From Thermoleophilia bacterium UBA6103 (lineage in GTDB: Bacteria > Actinomycetota > Thermoleophilia > UBA2241), in the NCBI GenBank assembly GCA_002423545.1, contig DIWP01000045.1:1-64000 (forward strand): DNA of 64,000 nucleotides. Reading direction: 5' to 3'. Below, in pieces: positions 48,581-57,111 of the stretch. The position numbers and the translations under genes were made by a program. The notes beneath the pieces were generated by a model, which was not told where the DNA came from, searched no databases, and was given only the letters and a program-made list of their open reading frames with translations. Within the stretch, counting starts at the first letter, position 1. The number at the start of each line of letters is the position of its first letter.

Positions 48581-49209
48581 GCCGACCTCTCCACATCTCG
48601 CTCATCGACTACGGCATGGGTAACCTGGCCAGCGTGGCCAAGGCGCTGGAACGCGTGGGCGCGGAGGTCCGGCTGGTGCACGATCCGGCCGCCGTCGACC
48701 GCGCCGCGGCGGTGGTGCTGCCGGGTGTGGGCGCCTTCCGCGACGCCATGGCGCGACTCGACGACACCGGCCTGGCCGAAGCGGTGGTGCGCCGCATCGG
48801 CGCCGGCGTACCGTTTCTCGGGGTCTGTCTGGGGCTGCAGCTCCTGTTCGAGAGCAGCGGCGAGGGTGGCCGCCGCCCCGGGCTCGGCGTGTTCGAAGGC
48901 ACCGTCGAGCGCCTGCCGACCACGCTCAAGGTCCCGCAGATCGGCTGGAACGAGCTGGAGTGGCGGGCGGCGGGCGCCGGCATGGCGGCCGGTCTGCCGG
49001 CGCCCGCCTACGTCTACTTCGTCCACTCGTATGCGGCGCGACCGGCCGACCCGGGCCTCGTCGCCGCCGTGACCGACTACGGCGGCGAGGTGGTGGCCGC
49101 GGTGGCGCGAGACAACGTCTGGGCGGTGCAGTTCCACGCGGAGAAGAGCTCGCACACAGGGCTGCGGCTGCTCGCCTCGTTCGTCGCGGCGGCACGCGCC
49201 CCGGCCTGA
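48577..49209 (+). CDS. hisH: Imidazole glycerol phosphate synthase glutaminase subunit, probable CTG start
   Basis: The class I amidotransferase subunit that supplies ammonia to HisF. About 210 residues: HISLIDYGMGNLASVAKALE, nucleophile Cys84 in GVCLGLQLLF, catalytic His187 and Glu189 in VQFHAEKSS (Ala replaces the common Pro between them). No ATG, GTG or TTG is in frame between the hisB end and ATG 48616, which lies inside the conserved LIDYGMGN and would cut off the first strand. CTG 48577 overlaps the hisB stop as CTGA, mirroring the ATGA/GTGA couplings nearby, and gives the normal N-terminus. Confidence 0.9.
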   Translation: MSRPLHISLIDYGMGNLASVAKALERVGAEVRLVHDPAAVDRAAAVVLPGVGAFRDAMARLDDTGLAEAVVRRIGAGVPFLGVCLGLQLLFESSGEGGRRPGLGVFEGTVERLPTTLKVPQIGWNELEWRAAGAGMAAGLPAPAYVYFVHSYAARPADPGLVAAVTDYGGEVVAAVARDNVWAVQFHAEKSSHTGLRLLASFVAAARAPA

Positions 49210-49362
49210 GCGCGCGGTCCGGCGGTTGCAGCTGCCCGCTGCGGCGTGGCGCCGGGCGAGGGTCGGCCCACTTCCGCTCCACGGTCCTTGCGGCGCACGG
49301 CGCTCCCTCGGCTGTATCCTTATGAGCTGGTCCTGTCCTCTCGATCGAGGAGGTGCGACGAC

Positions 49363-50103
49363 GTGATCCTGTTCCCGGCCGTCGATATCCAGGGTGGGCG
49401 CGTGGTGCGCCTGCGGGGCGGCGACTTCTCCCGCAGCACGGTCTTCAGCGAGGATCCGCTGGACATGGCTCAGCAGTGGGAGGATCTCGGCGCCGAGGCG
49501 CTGCACGTCGTCGACCTCGACGCGGCGCGCAGCGGCGAGCCGGTCAACTTCGCTCTCGTGAAGACGATCGCCGGGGCGTTGTCCATCCCGGTCCAGTACG
49601 GCGGCGGTGTCCGTTCCTTCGAAGCGCTCGAGCGAGCGGCAGCGAGCGACCTGCGCTGGATCGTCATCGGGACGGCGGCGATCACCCAGCAGGAGCTCCT
49701 GGCGTCGGCGGTCGAAGACCTCGGCGAGCGGCTGGTGGTCGGCGTCGACTGCAGCGACGGCATGGTGGCCACGCACGGCTGGCACGAACGCTCGCAGATG
49801 AGCGCCGCGCCCTTCATCGACAATCTCGAGGCACAGGGCGTACGCCGCATCGTCTTCACCGATATCGCCACCGACGGCATGATGCGGGGGCCGAACCTGG
49901 AGGCGCTCGCCCGGCTGGCGGAGCGCACCGCGCTCGAGATCATCCAGTCTGGCGGCATCACCAGCCTCGACGATCTTCGCCGTCTGGCCGCGATGGCCAC
50001 CGACAACGTGGTGGGGACCATCGTCGGGCGCGCCCTGTACGAGGGAGCGTTCACGCTGCCGCAGGCGCTGGCGGCGCTCGGCTCCCCCGAGGGACGGCAG
50101 TGA
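49363..50103 (+). CDS. hisA: ProFAR isomerase (HisA)
   Basis: A 246-residue TIM barrel that opens ProFAR to PRFAR. Catalytic Asp residues lie in LFPAVDIQGGRVVRL and VFTDIATDGMMRGPN; phosphate loops are QYGGGVRS and QSGGITSLDDL. GTG 49363 has CGAGGAGGTG at 49347; the open frame before it (from 49246) has no site. Whether it is dual-function PriA-like cannot be judged. About 150 bases separate it from hisH, with a TATCCT box at 49315-49320 that could be an internal -10, though without a matching -35. Confidence 0.93.
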   Translation: MILFPAVDIQGGRVVRLRGGDFSRSTVFSEDPLDMAQQWEDLGAEALHVVDLDAARSGEPVNFALVKTIAGALSIPVQYGGGVRSFEALERAAASDLRWIVIGTAAITQQELLASAVEDLGERLVVGVDCSDGMVATHGWHERSQMSAAPFIDNLEAQGVRRIVFTDIATDGMMRGPNLEALARLAERTALEIIQSGGITSLDDLRRLAAMATDNVVGTIVGRALYEGAFTLPQALAALGSPEGRQ

Positions 50104-50128
50104 GGTCGCGACCGACCGGACGGCGGCG

Positions 50129-50971
50129 ATGCTGACACGACGCATCATCCCCTGTCTGGACGTGCGCGACGGCCGCGTGGTGAAGGGCGTCAACTTCGTC
50201 GGGCTGCGGGACGCCGGCGATCCGGTGGAGCTGGCGGCCCGCTACGACGCCGAAGGCGCCGACGAGCTGGTGTTCCTGGACATCACCGCCTCACACGAAC
50301 GACGAGACATCATCGCCGAGCTGGCGGCTCGCTGCGCCGAGCAGGTGTTCATCCCGTTCACCATCGGCGGCGGCCTGGCCAGCGAAGACGATGTGCGCAT
50401 GATCTTGGCGGCCGGCGCCGACAAAGTCACGATGAACACCGCCGCCGTCGAGGACCCGGAGCTGATCCGGCGCTGCAGCGAGCGCTTCGGGGCCCAGTGC
50501 ATCGTGGTGGCGATCGACGCCAGGCAGGTGGCCGGCGGCGACGGGGCACAGGGCCCCGGGGGCCGCGACGCGGCCGCCTGGGAGGTCTACGTGCACGGCG
50601 GTCGCACCGCCACCGGCATCGATGCCGTCGCCTGGGCCGTCCGGGCGGCCGAGCTCGGCGCCGGCGAGTTCATGCTCACGAGCATGGACCGCGACGGCAC
50701 GCTCGACGGGTACGACTGCCGGCTGACCCGCGCCGTGGCCCGGGCGGTCGACGTGCCGGTCATCGCCTCCGGCGGCGCCGGCACCCTGGAGCATCTGGCC
50801 GAAGGCCTGCTCGACGGCGAGGCCGACGCCGTGCTGGCGGCCTCGATCTTCCACTATGGGACGTACACGATCGCGCAGGCCAAGGAGTATCTGGCGCGGC
50901 GCGGCGTGCCGGTGCGTCCCGTGGCGGTCGCCGGCGGGTCGTCCGGCGCCGGGGACCACGCCCACCCGTGA
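50129..50971 (+). CDS. hisF: Imidazole glycerol phosphate synthase cyclase subunit
   Basis: A 280-residue TIM barrel that makes IGP and AICAR from PRFAR with ammonia from HisH. Catalytic Asp in IIPCLDVRDGRVVKGVNF and in MLTSMDRDGTLDGYD; phosphate sites TIGGGLASEDDV and IASGGAGTLEHL. An extra Gly/Asp-rich segment (ARQVAGGDGAQGPGGRDAAA) precedes WEVYVHGGR. It ends the contiguous his genes; hisC, hisE and hisI are not in the window. Confidence 0.95.
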   Translation: MLTRRIIPCLDVRDGRVVKGVNFVGLRDAGDPVELAARYDAEGADELVFLDITASHERRDIIAELAARCAEQVFIPFTIGGGLASEDDVRMILAAGADKVTMNTAAVEDPELIRRCSERFGAQCIVVAIDARQVAGGDGAQGPGGRDAAAWEVYVHGGRTATGIDAVAWAVRAAELGAGEFMLTSMDRDGTLDGYDCRLTRAVARAVDVPVIASGGAGTLEHLAEGLLDGEADAVLAASIFHYGTYTIAQAKEYLARRGVPVRPVAVAGGSSGAGDHAHP

Positions 50972-50984
50972 GGCGCTCGCCGTC

Positions 50985-51758
50985 ATGAGCCCCTCGCAGC
51001 ACGTCATCGACCTGGCGGCGCTGGCCGGGACCTGCGACACCTCCGCCGGCAGCGGCGCCGGCGCCGCCTGCTCCCGGGCGCGGGCACATGGCGCGGCGCG
51101 CCTCTCGGCGGCCCTCGGGGCGGCGCGCCTGGCCTGCTTCCCGACCGACACGGTCTACGGCGTCGGCGGACTCTGCCGGCCGGCGGTGCTGGAGGCACTG
51201 TGGCAGACCAAGGGCCGCGATCCCGGCAAGCCTCTGCAGGTCGTGTTCTCGTCGCTGCCGGTGCTGTTCGCGGCGCTCGATCCCGAGCCGGCGCTGGCCG
51301 CGGCCCTGCGCCGGCTGCTGCCCGGCGCCGTGACGGCCGTGGTACCGTCTCCGCCCGGCTTCGCGGGACCGCCGCCGGGCCGCGACCGGGACGGCGCGCC
51401 GACGCTGGGTGTGCGCGTGCCGGCCTGGCCGCGCCGGGCGCTCCCGATGAGCTGGCTGGCGACCCCGCTGGTGGCCACGAGCGCCAATCCCGCCGGCCGG
51501 CCGGCGCCGCGGCGCCTCGACGATGTCGACGCGGAGCTGCGTGCGGCCTGCGATCTGCTCCTCGACGGCGGCGAGGTCGGCGCCGAGACCGGCGGCCTGC
51601 CGTCGACAGTGATCGATCTCACACAGCTGGTCGCCGACGGCGCGTGGCGGGTCCTGCGGCCGGGGGCGGTCTCGGCGGCGTCTGTGGAACGGGCGCTGGG
51701 GCCGTCGGCCGGCGTCTCACCGCGGACCGGCGTCGCGGAGCCGGGGGCCGGCATGTGA
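50985..51758 (+). CDS. tsaC: L-threonylcarbamoyladenylate synthase (Sua5/YrdC family)
   Basis: 257 residues of the YrdC fold that makes threonylcarbamoyl-AMP for the t6A37 tRNA modification. Landmarks are LACFPTDTVYGVGGL, LWQTKGRDPGKPLQVVFSS (the KxR...KP nucleotide site) and LVATSANPAGRPAPRR. An Ala-rich segment of about 40 residues precedes the fold. ATG 50985 is chosen because the fold begins soon after. The tail is variable. Confidence 0.87.
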   Translation: MSPSQHVIDLAALAGTCDTSAGSGAGAACSRARAHGAARLSAALGAARLACFPTDTVYGVGGLCRPAVLEALWQTKGRDPGKPLQVVFSSLPVLFAALDPEPALAAALRRLLPGAVTAVVPSPPGFAGPPPGRDRDGAPTLGVRVPAWPRRALPMSWLATPLVATSANPAGRPAPRRLDDVDAELRAACDLLLDGGEVGAETGGLPSTVIDLTQLVADGAWRVLRPGAVSAASVERALGPSAGVSPRTGVAEPGAGM

Positions 51759-51799
51759 AAGGGCCGGCCGGGTCGGCACCCGTCTCTCCGGGAGGAGCC

Positions 51800-52723
51800 A
51801 TGCGCAGCTACAGGTTCACACAGGTCGACGTCTTCGCTGAAGCTCCGTTCGCCGGCAACCCCCTGGCGGTCTTCACCGACGCCGCCGGGCTCACAGACCG
51901 GGAGATGCAGGCCGTCGCACTCGAGATGAATCTCTCCGAGACCACGTTCGTCGAGACGCCGCGCGGGGTCGGCGCCGGACGCGGCGATGTACGGGTGCGC
52001 ATCTTCACGCCGCTCAGCGAGCTGCCGTTCGCCGGTCATCCCAGCGTCGGTACGGCCTGCGAGGTCGTGCGGCTCGGCATGGTGGCGACGGTCGCGCCGG
52101 TGACCACGGTGGTGCTGGAGCTGGGGGTCGGTCTCACGCCGGTCGATGTCGAGGTCCGCGACGGGGTCCCGGTGGCCGCGACCGTGCACCAGGGGCCGCC
52201 GCGCTTCGGTGCCGAGATCCCGGTCGGCGAGGCGGCGCGGGTCCTCGGGCTGGCGGTCGAGCAGGTCGGCGCCGCGGCTTCGTCGGCCGGCGACCCGCGG
52301 CTCTTGCCGCAGGTCGTCGGTACCGGCCTGGAGTATGCGGTCATCCCGCTCCGCGACACCGACGTCCTGGCCCGCGTCCAGCTCGACATGGAGCGTCTGC
52401 CCGGATTTGAGCACGCATACGCCGAGGTGTACCCGTTCGCCTTCACCGGCGCGGACCGGCCCTGGATCGAGGCGCGCGGGCTGTTTCCCTTCGAGGGGAT
52501 ACCGGAGGACCCGGCGACCGGCAGCGCCGCCGGTCCGCTGGCCGCCTATCTTGCGGCGGCCGGTCTGCTGCCGTCCGGCGAGACGCGGGTCGTCCTGCAG
52601 GGTCGCCACGTCGGTCGTCCCAGCCATCTCTCGGTGTCGGTGCGCGGCGCCGCCGCTGCGCCGGACGATGTCCTGGTCGGCGGCGGCGTGGTGCCGATGC
52701 TCTCCGGCGAGCTGCGCCTGTGA
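51800..52723 (+). CDS. PhzF-family isomerase/epimerase-like protein
   Basis: A 307-residue protein of the PhzF/diaminopimelate-epimerase fold. FTQVDVFAEAPFAGNPLAVF, NLSETTFVETP with the catalytic-type Glu, ELPFAGHPSVGTACEV and EDPATGSAAGPLAAYL are the family motifs. Family members include the phenazine-pathway isomerase and several of unknown substrate. No phenazine genes are nearby, so the role is unknown. GGGAGGAG precedes ATG 51800. Confidence 0.88.
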   Translation: MRSYRFTQVDVFAEAPFAGNPLAVFTDAAGLTDREMQAVALEMNLSETTFVETPRGVGAGRGDVRVRIFTPLSELPFAGHPSVGTACEVVRLGMVATVAPVTTVVLELGVGLTPVDVEVRDGVPVAATVHQGPPRFGAEIPVGEAARVLGLAVEQVGAAASSAGDPRLLPQVVGTGLEYAVIPLRDTDVLARVQLDMERLPGFEHAYAEVYPFAFTGADRPWIEARGLFPFEGIPEDPATGSAAGPLAAYLAAAGLLPSGETRVVLQGRHVGRPSHLSVSVRGAAAAPDDVLVGGGVVPMLSGELRL

Positions 52724-52753
52724 GCACCCGGCAGAGGCTGCGCCGTCCGGGGC

Positions 52754-52819
52754 GCCACATCCCCCCGAGTCTCACCGGCCCCGGCCGCCACATCCCCCCG
52801 AGTCTCACCGGCCCCGGCC
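52754..52819. repeat. 33-nt tandem repeat, two copies
   Basis: Two identical 33-base units (52754-52786 and 52787-52819) beginning GCCACATCCCCCCGAGTCTC lie immediately upstream of the comEB promoter region. A -10-like TACAAT follows at 52828-52833. No coding role is evident. Confidence 0.75.
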
Positions 52820-52862
52820 GCGCGCTGTACAATCGCAGCCAAGCGAGGAGCGGGGAACCCGA

Positions 52863-53369
52863 GTGACCGACGCCGCCGGCCGATCAGAGCCTGAGGGTGC
52901 AGCCGTGTCCGGCGGGCAGCAGCGTCCCACGTGGGACGAGTACTTCCTGCAGCTGGCCCGGCAGGCTTCGACGCGGTCCACGTGCCTGCGCCGTCAGGTC
53001 GGCGCCGTGCTCGTACGCGGCCACCGCATCCTGGCCACCGGCTACAACGGCGCCCCGCGCGGCGTCGCCCACTGTCTCGACGTGGGCTGCCTGCGCGACC
53101 GGCTCAAGGTGCCTTCCGGCGAACGGCACGAGCTCTGCCGGGCGATCCACGCCGAGCAGAACGCCGTCATCCAGGCTGCCATCCACGGGGTGGCCGTCGA
53201 AGGCGCCACGCTCTACTGCACGCATCAGCCGTGCATCCTCTGCGCCAAGGTCCTCATCAACGCCGGCGTCCGCGAGATCTACTTCAGTGAGGGGTACCCC
53301 GACGAGTTCGCCGTCGCCATGTGCGAAGAAGCCGGTGTGCGCCTGATACGCATGGATCTGCCCGTCTGA
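52863..53369 (+). CDS. dCMP deaminase (ComEB family)
   Basis: A 168-residue zinc-dependent deaminase that converts dCMP to dUMP for thymidylate synthesis. Zinc and catalytic residues are in AIHAEQNAVIQAA (H, E) and CTHQPCILCAKVLINAG (two Cys). The N-terminal RPTWDEYFLQLARQASTRST and LATGYNGAPRG are typical. The GTG start has GGGGAA 5 bases before it and a TACAAT box at 52828-52833. ComEB-type proteins have also been linked to competence operons, not seen here. Confidence 0.9.
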   Translation: MTDAAGRSEPEGAAVSGGQQRPTWDEYFLQLARQASTRSTCLRRQVGAVLVRGHRILATGYNGAPRGVAHCLDVGCLRDRLKVPSGERHELCRAIHAEQNAVIQAAIHGVAVEGATLYCTHQPCILCAKVLINAGVREIYFSEGYPDEFAVAMCEEAGVRLIRMDLPV

Positions 53370-53378
53370 CGGAGCCTG

Positions 53379-54542
53379 ATGCTCTTTGACCTGACCTTCA
53401 GCCAGCTGATGGCCGTGCTCGCGTTCGTCCTGGCGGCGTTCGTGGTGTACGTGCTCACGCCGCTTATGGGGGCTCTGGCACGGCGCATGGGCGCCGTCAG
53501 CGTGCCGCTCGACGAGCGGCGCATGCACGTCGACGCGATGCCGATGCTCGGCGGGCTGGGGATGTACCTGGCGGTCGTCATCACCGTCGTCCTCGTGGTG
53601 CCGTGGGGCGACGACACCGTGAAAGCGGTGCTCGTGGGCGGTACCGTCATCACCGCCGTCGGACTCGTCGACGACTACATCCAGATCCGGCCGCTGGTCA
53701 AGTTCCTCGGCCAACTGGCGGCCATCGGCGGGGCGCTGGCCTTCGACGTGCGCATGGAGTCGGTGAGCCTGCCGTTCGTCGGCGGTCAGATCGCGTTGCC
53801 TCTCTGGGCGTCGCTGATCGTCACGATCCTCTGGATGGCGGCCATCATCAACATGGTCAACTTCATCGACGGCCTCGACGGCCTGGCGGCCGGCGTCTGC
53901 GCCATATCCGCCCTCACGTTCGGTCTCATCGCCTTCTCGCTCTACCGCGTCGATACGGCCATCGTCAGCTTCGCGCTGGCCGGCGCTACGCTTGCCTTCC
54001 TGCGCTTCAACTTCCATCCCGCGGTCATCTTCATGGGCGATGCCGGCGCCATGTTCCTCGGCTTCGTGCTCGCCGTCATCAGCCTGCAGGGCGTGCTGAA
54101 GACGTCTGCCACGGTGGCCCTGATCGTGCCGCTGCTGGTGCTGGCCGTGCCGTTCTTCGACCTGTTCCTCATCGTGCTGCGCCGTCTCTGGCGTCGGGTC
54201 CCCTTCTACCGGCCGGGGCAGGACCACGTACACCACGAGCTGGTCCTGGTGGCCGGCTTCTCGCAGCGCAAGAGCGTGCTGCTGCTGTACGGGTGGTGCC
54301 TGCTGCTCAACGGCGCCGCCGTCTGCATGAGTCAGGACTGGTACATCGCGGCGGCGGTACTCGGCGGGCTGGCGGCGGTCGCGACGCTCTTCCTGGTCCT
54401 GCTGCTGGTCCGCTCGCGACGGCGCCAACGGAACGGGCTCTCCGGCGCCGCCGCCGTGCGGCTCGACGGCGATACCGCGGCGCCGACCGGATCGGCGACC
54501 GCCGCGGCCGAAGAGGCGGGAGACGAGCCGGCCGATCGCTGA
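53379..54542 (+). CDS. UDP-GlcNAc:undecaprenyl-phosphate GlcNAc-1-P transferase-like (WecA/TagO/MraY family)
   Basis: 387 residues, about eleven membrane helices. Diagnostic cytoplasmic motifs are RRMHVDAMPMLGGLGMYL, VGLVDDYIQIRPLVKFLGQL with the DD motif, MVNFIDGLDGLAAG and FNFHPAVIFMGDAGAMFLG, and the HVHHELVLVAGFSQ loop. It starts wall-polymer or glycan synthesis on the lipid carrier. WecA/TagO type is more likely than MraY because of NFIDGLDG and the HxHH loop. It follows comEB with 9 bases between and is not next to other wall genes. Confidence 0.87.
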   Translation: MLFDLTFSQLMAVLAFVLAAFVVYVLTPLMGALARRMGAVSVPLDERRMHVDAMPMLGGLGMYLAVVITVVLVVPWGDDTVKAVLVGGTVITAVGLVDDYIQIRPLVKFLGQLAAIGGALAFDVRMESVSLPFVGGQIALPLWASLIVTILWMAAIINMVNFIDGLDGLAAGVCAISALTFGLIAFSLYRVDTAIVSFALAGATLAFLRFNFHPAVIFMGDAGAMFLGFVLAVISLQGVLKTSATVALIVPLLVLAVPFFDLFLIVLRRLWRRVPFYRPGQDHVHHELVLVAGFSQRKSVLLLYGWCLLLNGAAVCMSQDWYIAAAVLGGLAAVATLFLVLLLVRSRRRQRNGLSGAAAVRLDGDTAAPTGSATAAAEEAGDEPADR

Positions 54543-54646
54543 GGGTCGCGGCGAGGCCGCAGCGGCGGCGGACCGGCGAGCAGGCTCTTGACGCCGCGTC
54601 GACCCTCGACGATGCTCGTGGGTGTCGGCCATGCATCGAGGTGGGG

Positions 54647-56443
54647 ATGACTGCGAGGAACGCGCTGACGGCGCTGCATCGAAGGGCCGGCGCCGATGCC
54701 GCGGGCGGCTCGGGCGCCGGCGCGTCGCGTGAGTCGAAGGCTCCCGGGAACGACGGCGACTTCATCGCCGACGTGATCGCCGCCGCGGCCGCCGACCGGG
54801 CGCCGCGGGAGGCCGCCGCCGACGTGCTGCGGCTCCTTGTGACGCGCCTGGGCATGGACGCCGGCGCGTTCTTCCTGGTCCGCGACGACGGCGCCGCCGA
54901 TGTGCTGGCTGTGTACGGTCACACGCGGCGTCGCGGGTACCCCTACCCGCTCGTCGACGGCGGTCATCCGCAGGTGGCGCCGCTGCTGCACGGCGTCACG
55001 CTGACTGAGCTGGACTCGCGGGCTGCCGATCTGCCCTCCGGTCTGCTCGATGTCGCCAGCCCGCGCTGGGGTCAGATCGTCCTTACGGCGGCCGAGGCGG
55101 GCGGCGCCGTGGCCGGGCTGCTGCAGCTCAGCCGCCGCCGGCCGCAGCCCATCGACGACCACACACGACGGCTGCTGCGGGCCGCCGGTCATGTCCTGGC
55201 GATGGCGGCCCGCAACGAGGCCCTCTCGACTGCCAGCGAGCGCAGCGCGGCCGTCCTCGAGACGGCCTACGCCGTCTCCCGGACCATCTCCCGCAGCCTC
55301 GATCTGGAGCGGACGTTCAAGGTCATCGCGGTCAATGCGGCGCGTCTGGTGCGCGGCGCCCGCTGCCTGCTCTTCGAGCTGGACGTGCAGAGCGGCGATC
55401 TGATCGCCGTGGCCAGCTCCGAGGACGACGACGAGGCGCTGGTCGGCCTGCGCCTGCGCCTCGACGACGGCTCGGCTGTCACCGGTCGCAGCGGCGGTCA
55501 TCTGCAGATCGCGGTGGAGGATCTGGTCTGGGGCGCCGGGATGGGTCCGGACCTGCGCCGGGCGCTGAGCATGCGGACCGCCCTCTTCCTGCCGATGCTG
55601 GCCCAGAACGAGCCGATCGGCTCACTGGTGCTCTTCTCGCCGACCCGCGCCCGCCCGTTCGCGGCGGCCGACATCGCCCTCGCCGAAGAGGTCGCGGAAC
55701 AGGCGGCGATCGCCATCCACAACGCCCGTCTGTATCGTGACCTGGCCGGCAGCCGGGCGCGGGTCGAGTCTTTGCTGGGACGCGTCACCCGCGTCCGCGA
55801 GCACGAGCGGCGCAGCCTGGCGGCGATCGTCCACGACGACATCCTGCAGAGCGTGGTCGGCGCCGTCTACAAGCTTGAAGCGGCGGTCGACGACCTGCCG
55901 GCGGAGACGCGCCCCCAGCTCGACGAGGCCATCGCGGTGCTGCGCTCCGCCGTCGATGAGGCGCGGCGGGTGATCTCTGACCTGCGGCCGCCGGCACTGG
56001 AGGGCTTGAGCCTGTCAGCGGCCCTGCGGGCGCTGGTCGATCGCGCCGACAGCCTCGGTCCGGCCAAGGTCGGGGTGGCCGTAGACGATCGACTTGACCT
56101 GGAGCCGGCAGCGGCCGCGGCGATCTACAAGATCACCCGCGAGGCCGTCACCAACGCCCAGAGGCACGCCGGCGCTCGACACGTGTGGGTGACGTTGCGG
56201 GACGCCACCGCCGGTGAACGTGGCGCTGTCCGCCTGACGATCCGCGATGACGGCAGCGGCTTCGACGCGGAGCGTTGCCGGACCGAGGGTCATTACGGGC
56301 TGGCGCTGATGGACGAGCAGGCGGCGTTCGCCGGCGGCTCGCTGGAGCTGCGGTCTGCCGCCGGAGCCGGCACCGTCGTCGAGGTCTGCATCCCGCTCGC
56401 GGCGGCTCCGGCCGGCGACGGTCAAGCCACGCGGGAGGTGTGA
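54647..56443 (+). CDS. GAF-domain sensor histidine kinase (NarL-system type)
   Basis: 598 residues, no membrane segment seen, so probably cytoplasmic. Two GAF-like regions (about 40-200, 210-380) precede the HisKA_3-type dimerisation domain. Phosphorylatable His396 lies in LAAIVHDDILQSVVGAVYKL, and an HATPase domain follows with N-box EAVTNAQRHAGA and G-box DDGSGFD. ATG 54647 is chosen for GAGGTGGGG just before. The gene ends two bases short of the regulator gene, and a GTGA overlap (56440-56443) is possible. The signal is unknown. Confidence 0.9.
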   Translation: MTARNALTALHRRAGADAAGGSGAGASRESKAPGNDGDFIADVIAAAAADRAPREAAADVLRLLVTRLGMDAGAFFLVRDDGAADVLAVYGHTRRRGYPYPLVDGGHPQVAPLLHGVTLTELDSRAADLPSGLLDVASPRWGQIVLTAAEAGGAVAGLLQLSRRRPQPIDDHTRRLLRAAGHVLAMAARNEALSTASERSAAVLETAYAVSRTISRSLDLERTFKVIAVNAARLVRGARCLLFELDVQSGDLIAVASSEDDDEALVGLRLRLDDGSAVTGRSGGHLQIAVEDLVWGAGMGPDLRRALSMRTALFLPMLAQNEPIGSLVLFSPTRARPFAAADIALAEEVAEQAAIAIHNARLYRDLAGSRARVESLLGRVTRVREHERRSLAAIVHDDILQSVVGAVYKLEAAVDDLPAETRPQLDEAIAVLRSAVDEARRVISDLRPPALEGLSLSAALRALVDRADSLGPAKVGVAVDDRLDLEPAAAAAIYKITREAVTNAQRHAGARHVWVTLRDATAGERGAVRLTIRDDGSGFDAERCRTEGHYGLALMDEQAAFAGGSLELRSAAGAGTVVEVCIPLAAAPAGDGQATREV

Positions 56444-56445
56444 GG

Positions 56446-57078
56446 GTGGCCCCGATACGCGTCCTGGTGGTCGACGATCACGCCGTGATCAGGGAGGGGC
56501 TGGCGTCCATCCTCGCCCGGGAACCGGACATCGAGGTGGTCGGTCTGGCCGCCGGCGGCCGCGAGGGCCTGGCGCTGGCGGCGAGCAGACGTCCCGACGT
56601 GGTGCTGCTCGACATGCAGATGCCGGACCTGCACGGGCTCGAGGTGCTGGAGCGCATGACGCGCGATGTCCAGCCACCGCCGCGAGTCATCGTCCTCACG
56701 GTGCATGACGACGACGAGCTGGTCCTCAATGCCGTCCGCGGCGGGGCGCAGGGCTACGTCCTCAAGAGTGCCTCCCGCGAGGATCTGGTGGCCGCCATCC
56801 GGCACGTAGCCGGCGGCGGCCAGCGGTTCGACGAGGTCGTCGTCCGTGCCCTCCTGGCCGAGCAGGGCAGGGTCGAAGAGGAGTCGCTGCTGACCGAACG
56901 CGAGCTCGACGTGCTGCGCCTGGTGGCGGCCGGGTTCAGCAACAAGGAGATCGCCGGCCACCTCTACATCGGGCTCACCACCGTCAAGACGCACCTCGAC
57001 GATGTGTACCGCAAGCTCGGGGTGTCCGACCGGGCGCACGCCGTGGCCGTGGCGCTGCGGCGCGGCATCCTCGAGTAG
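56446..57078 (+). CDS. NarL/FixJ-type response regulator
   Basis: 210 residues. Receiver domain RVLVVDDHAVIREGLASIL with phosphoacceptor Asp56 in VVLLDMQMPD, then a LuxR-type DNA-binding domain (LLTERELDVLRLVAAGFSNK...TTVKTHLDDVYRKLGV). GTG 56446 has GGGAGG 7 bases upstream; GTG 56440, overlapping the kinase stop, is also possible. It is the cognate partner of the upstream kinase. Targets are not evident; the following APC permease is a candidate. Confidence 0.92.
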   Translation: MAPIRVLVVDDHAVIREGLASILAREPDIEVVGLAAGGREGLALAASRRPDVVLLDMQMPDLHGLEVLERMTRDVQPPPRVIVLTVHDDDELVLNAVRGGAQGYVLKSASREDLVAAIRHVAGGGQRFDEVVVRALLAEQGRVEEESLLTERELDVLRLVAAGFSNKEIAGHLYIGLTTVKTHLDDVYRKLGVSDRAHAVAVALRRGILE

Positions 57079-57111
57079 ACCGACGTGTCGGGCGCCGGGG
57101 ACAGGCCGCTC

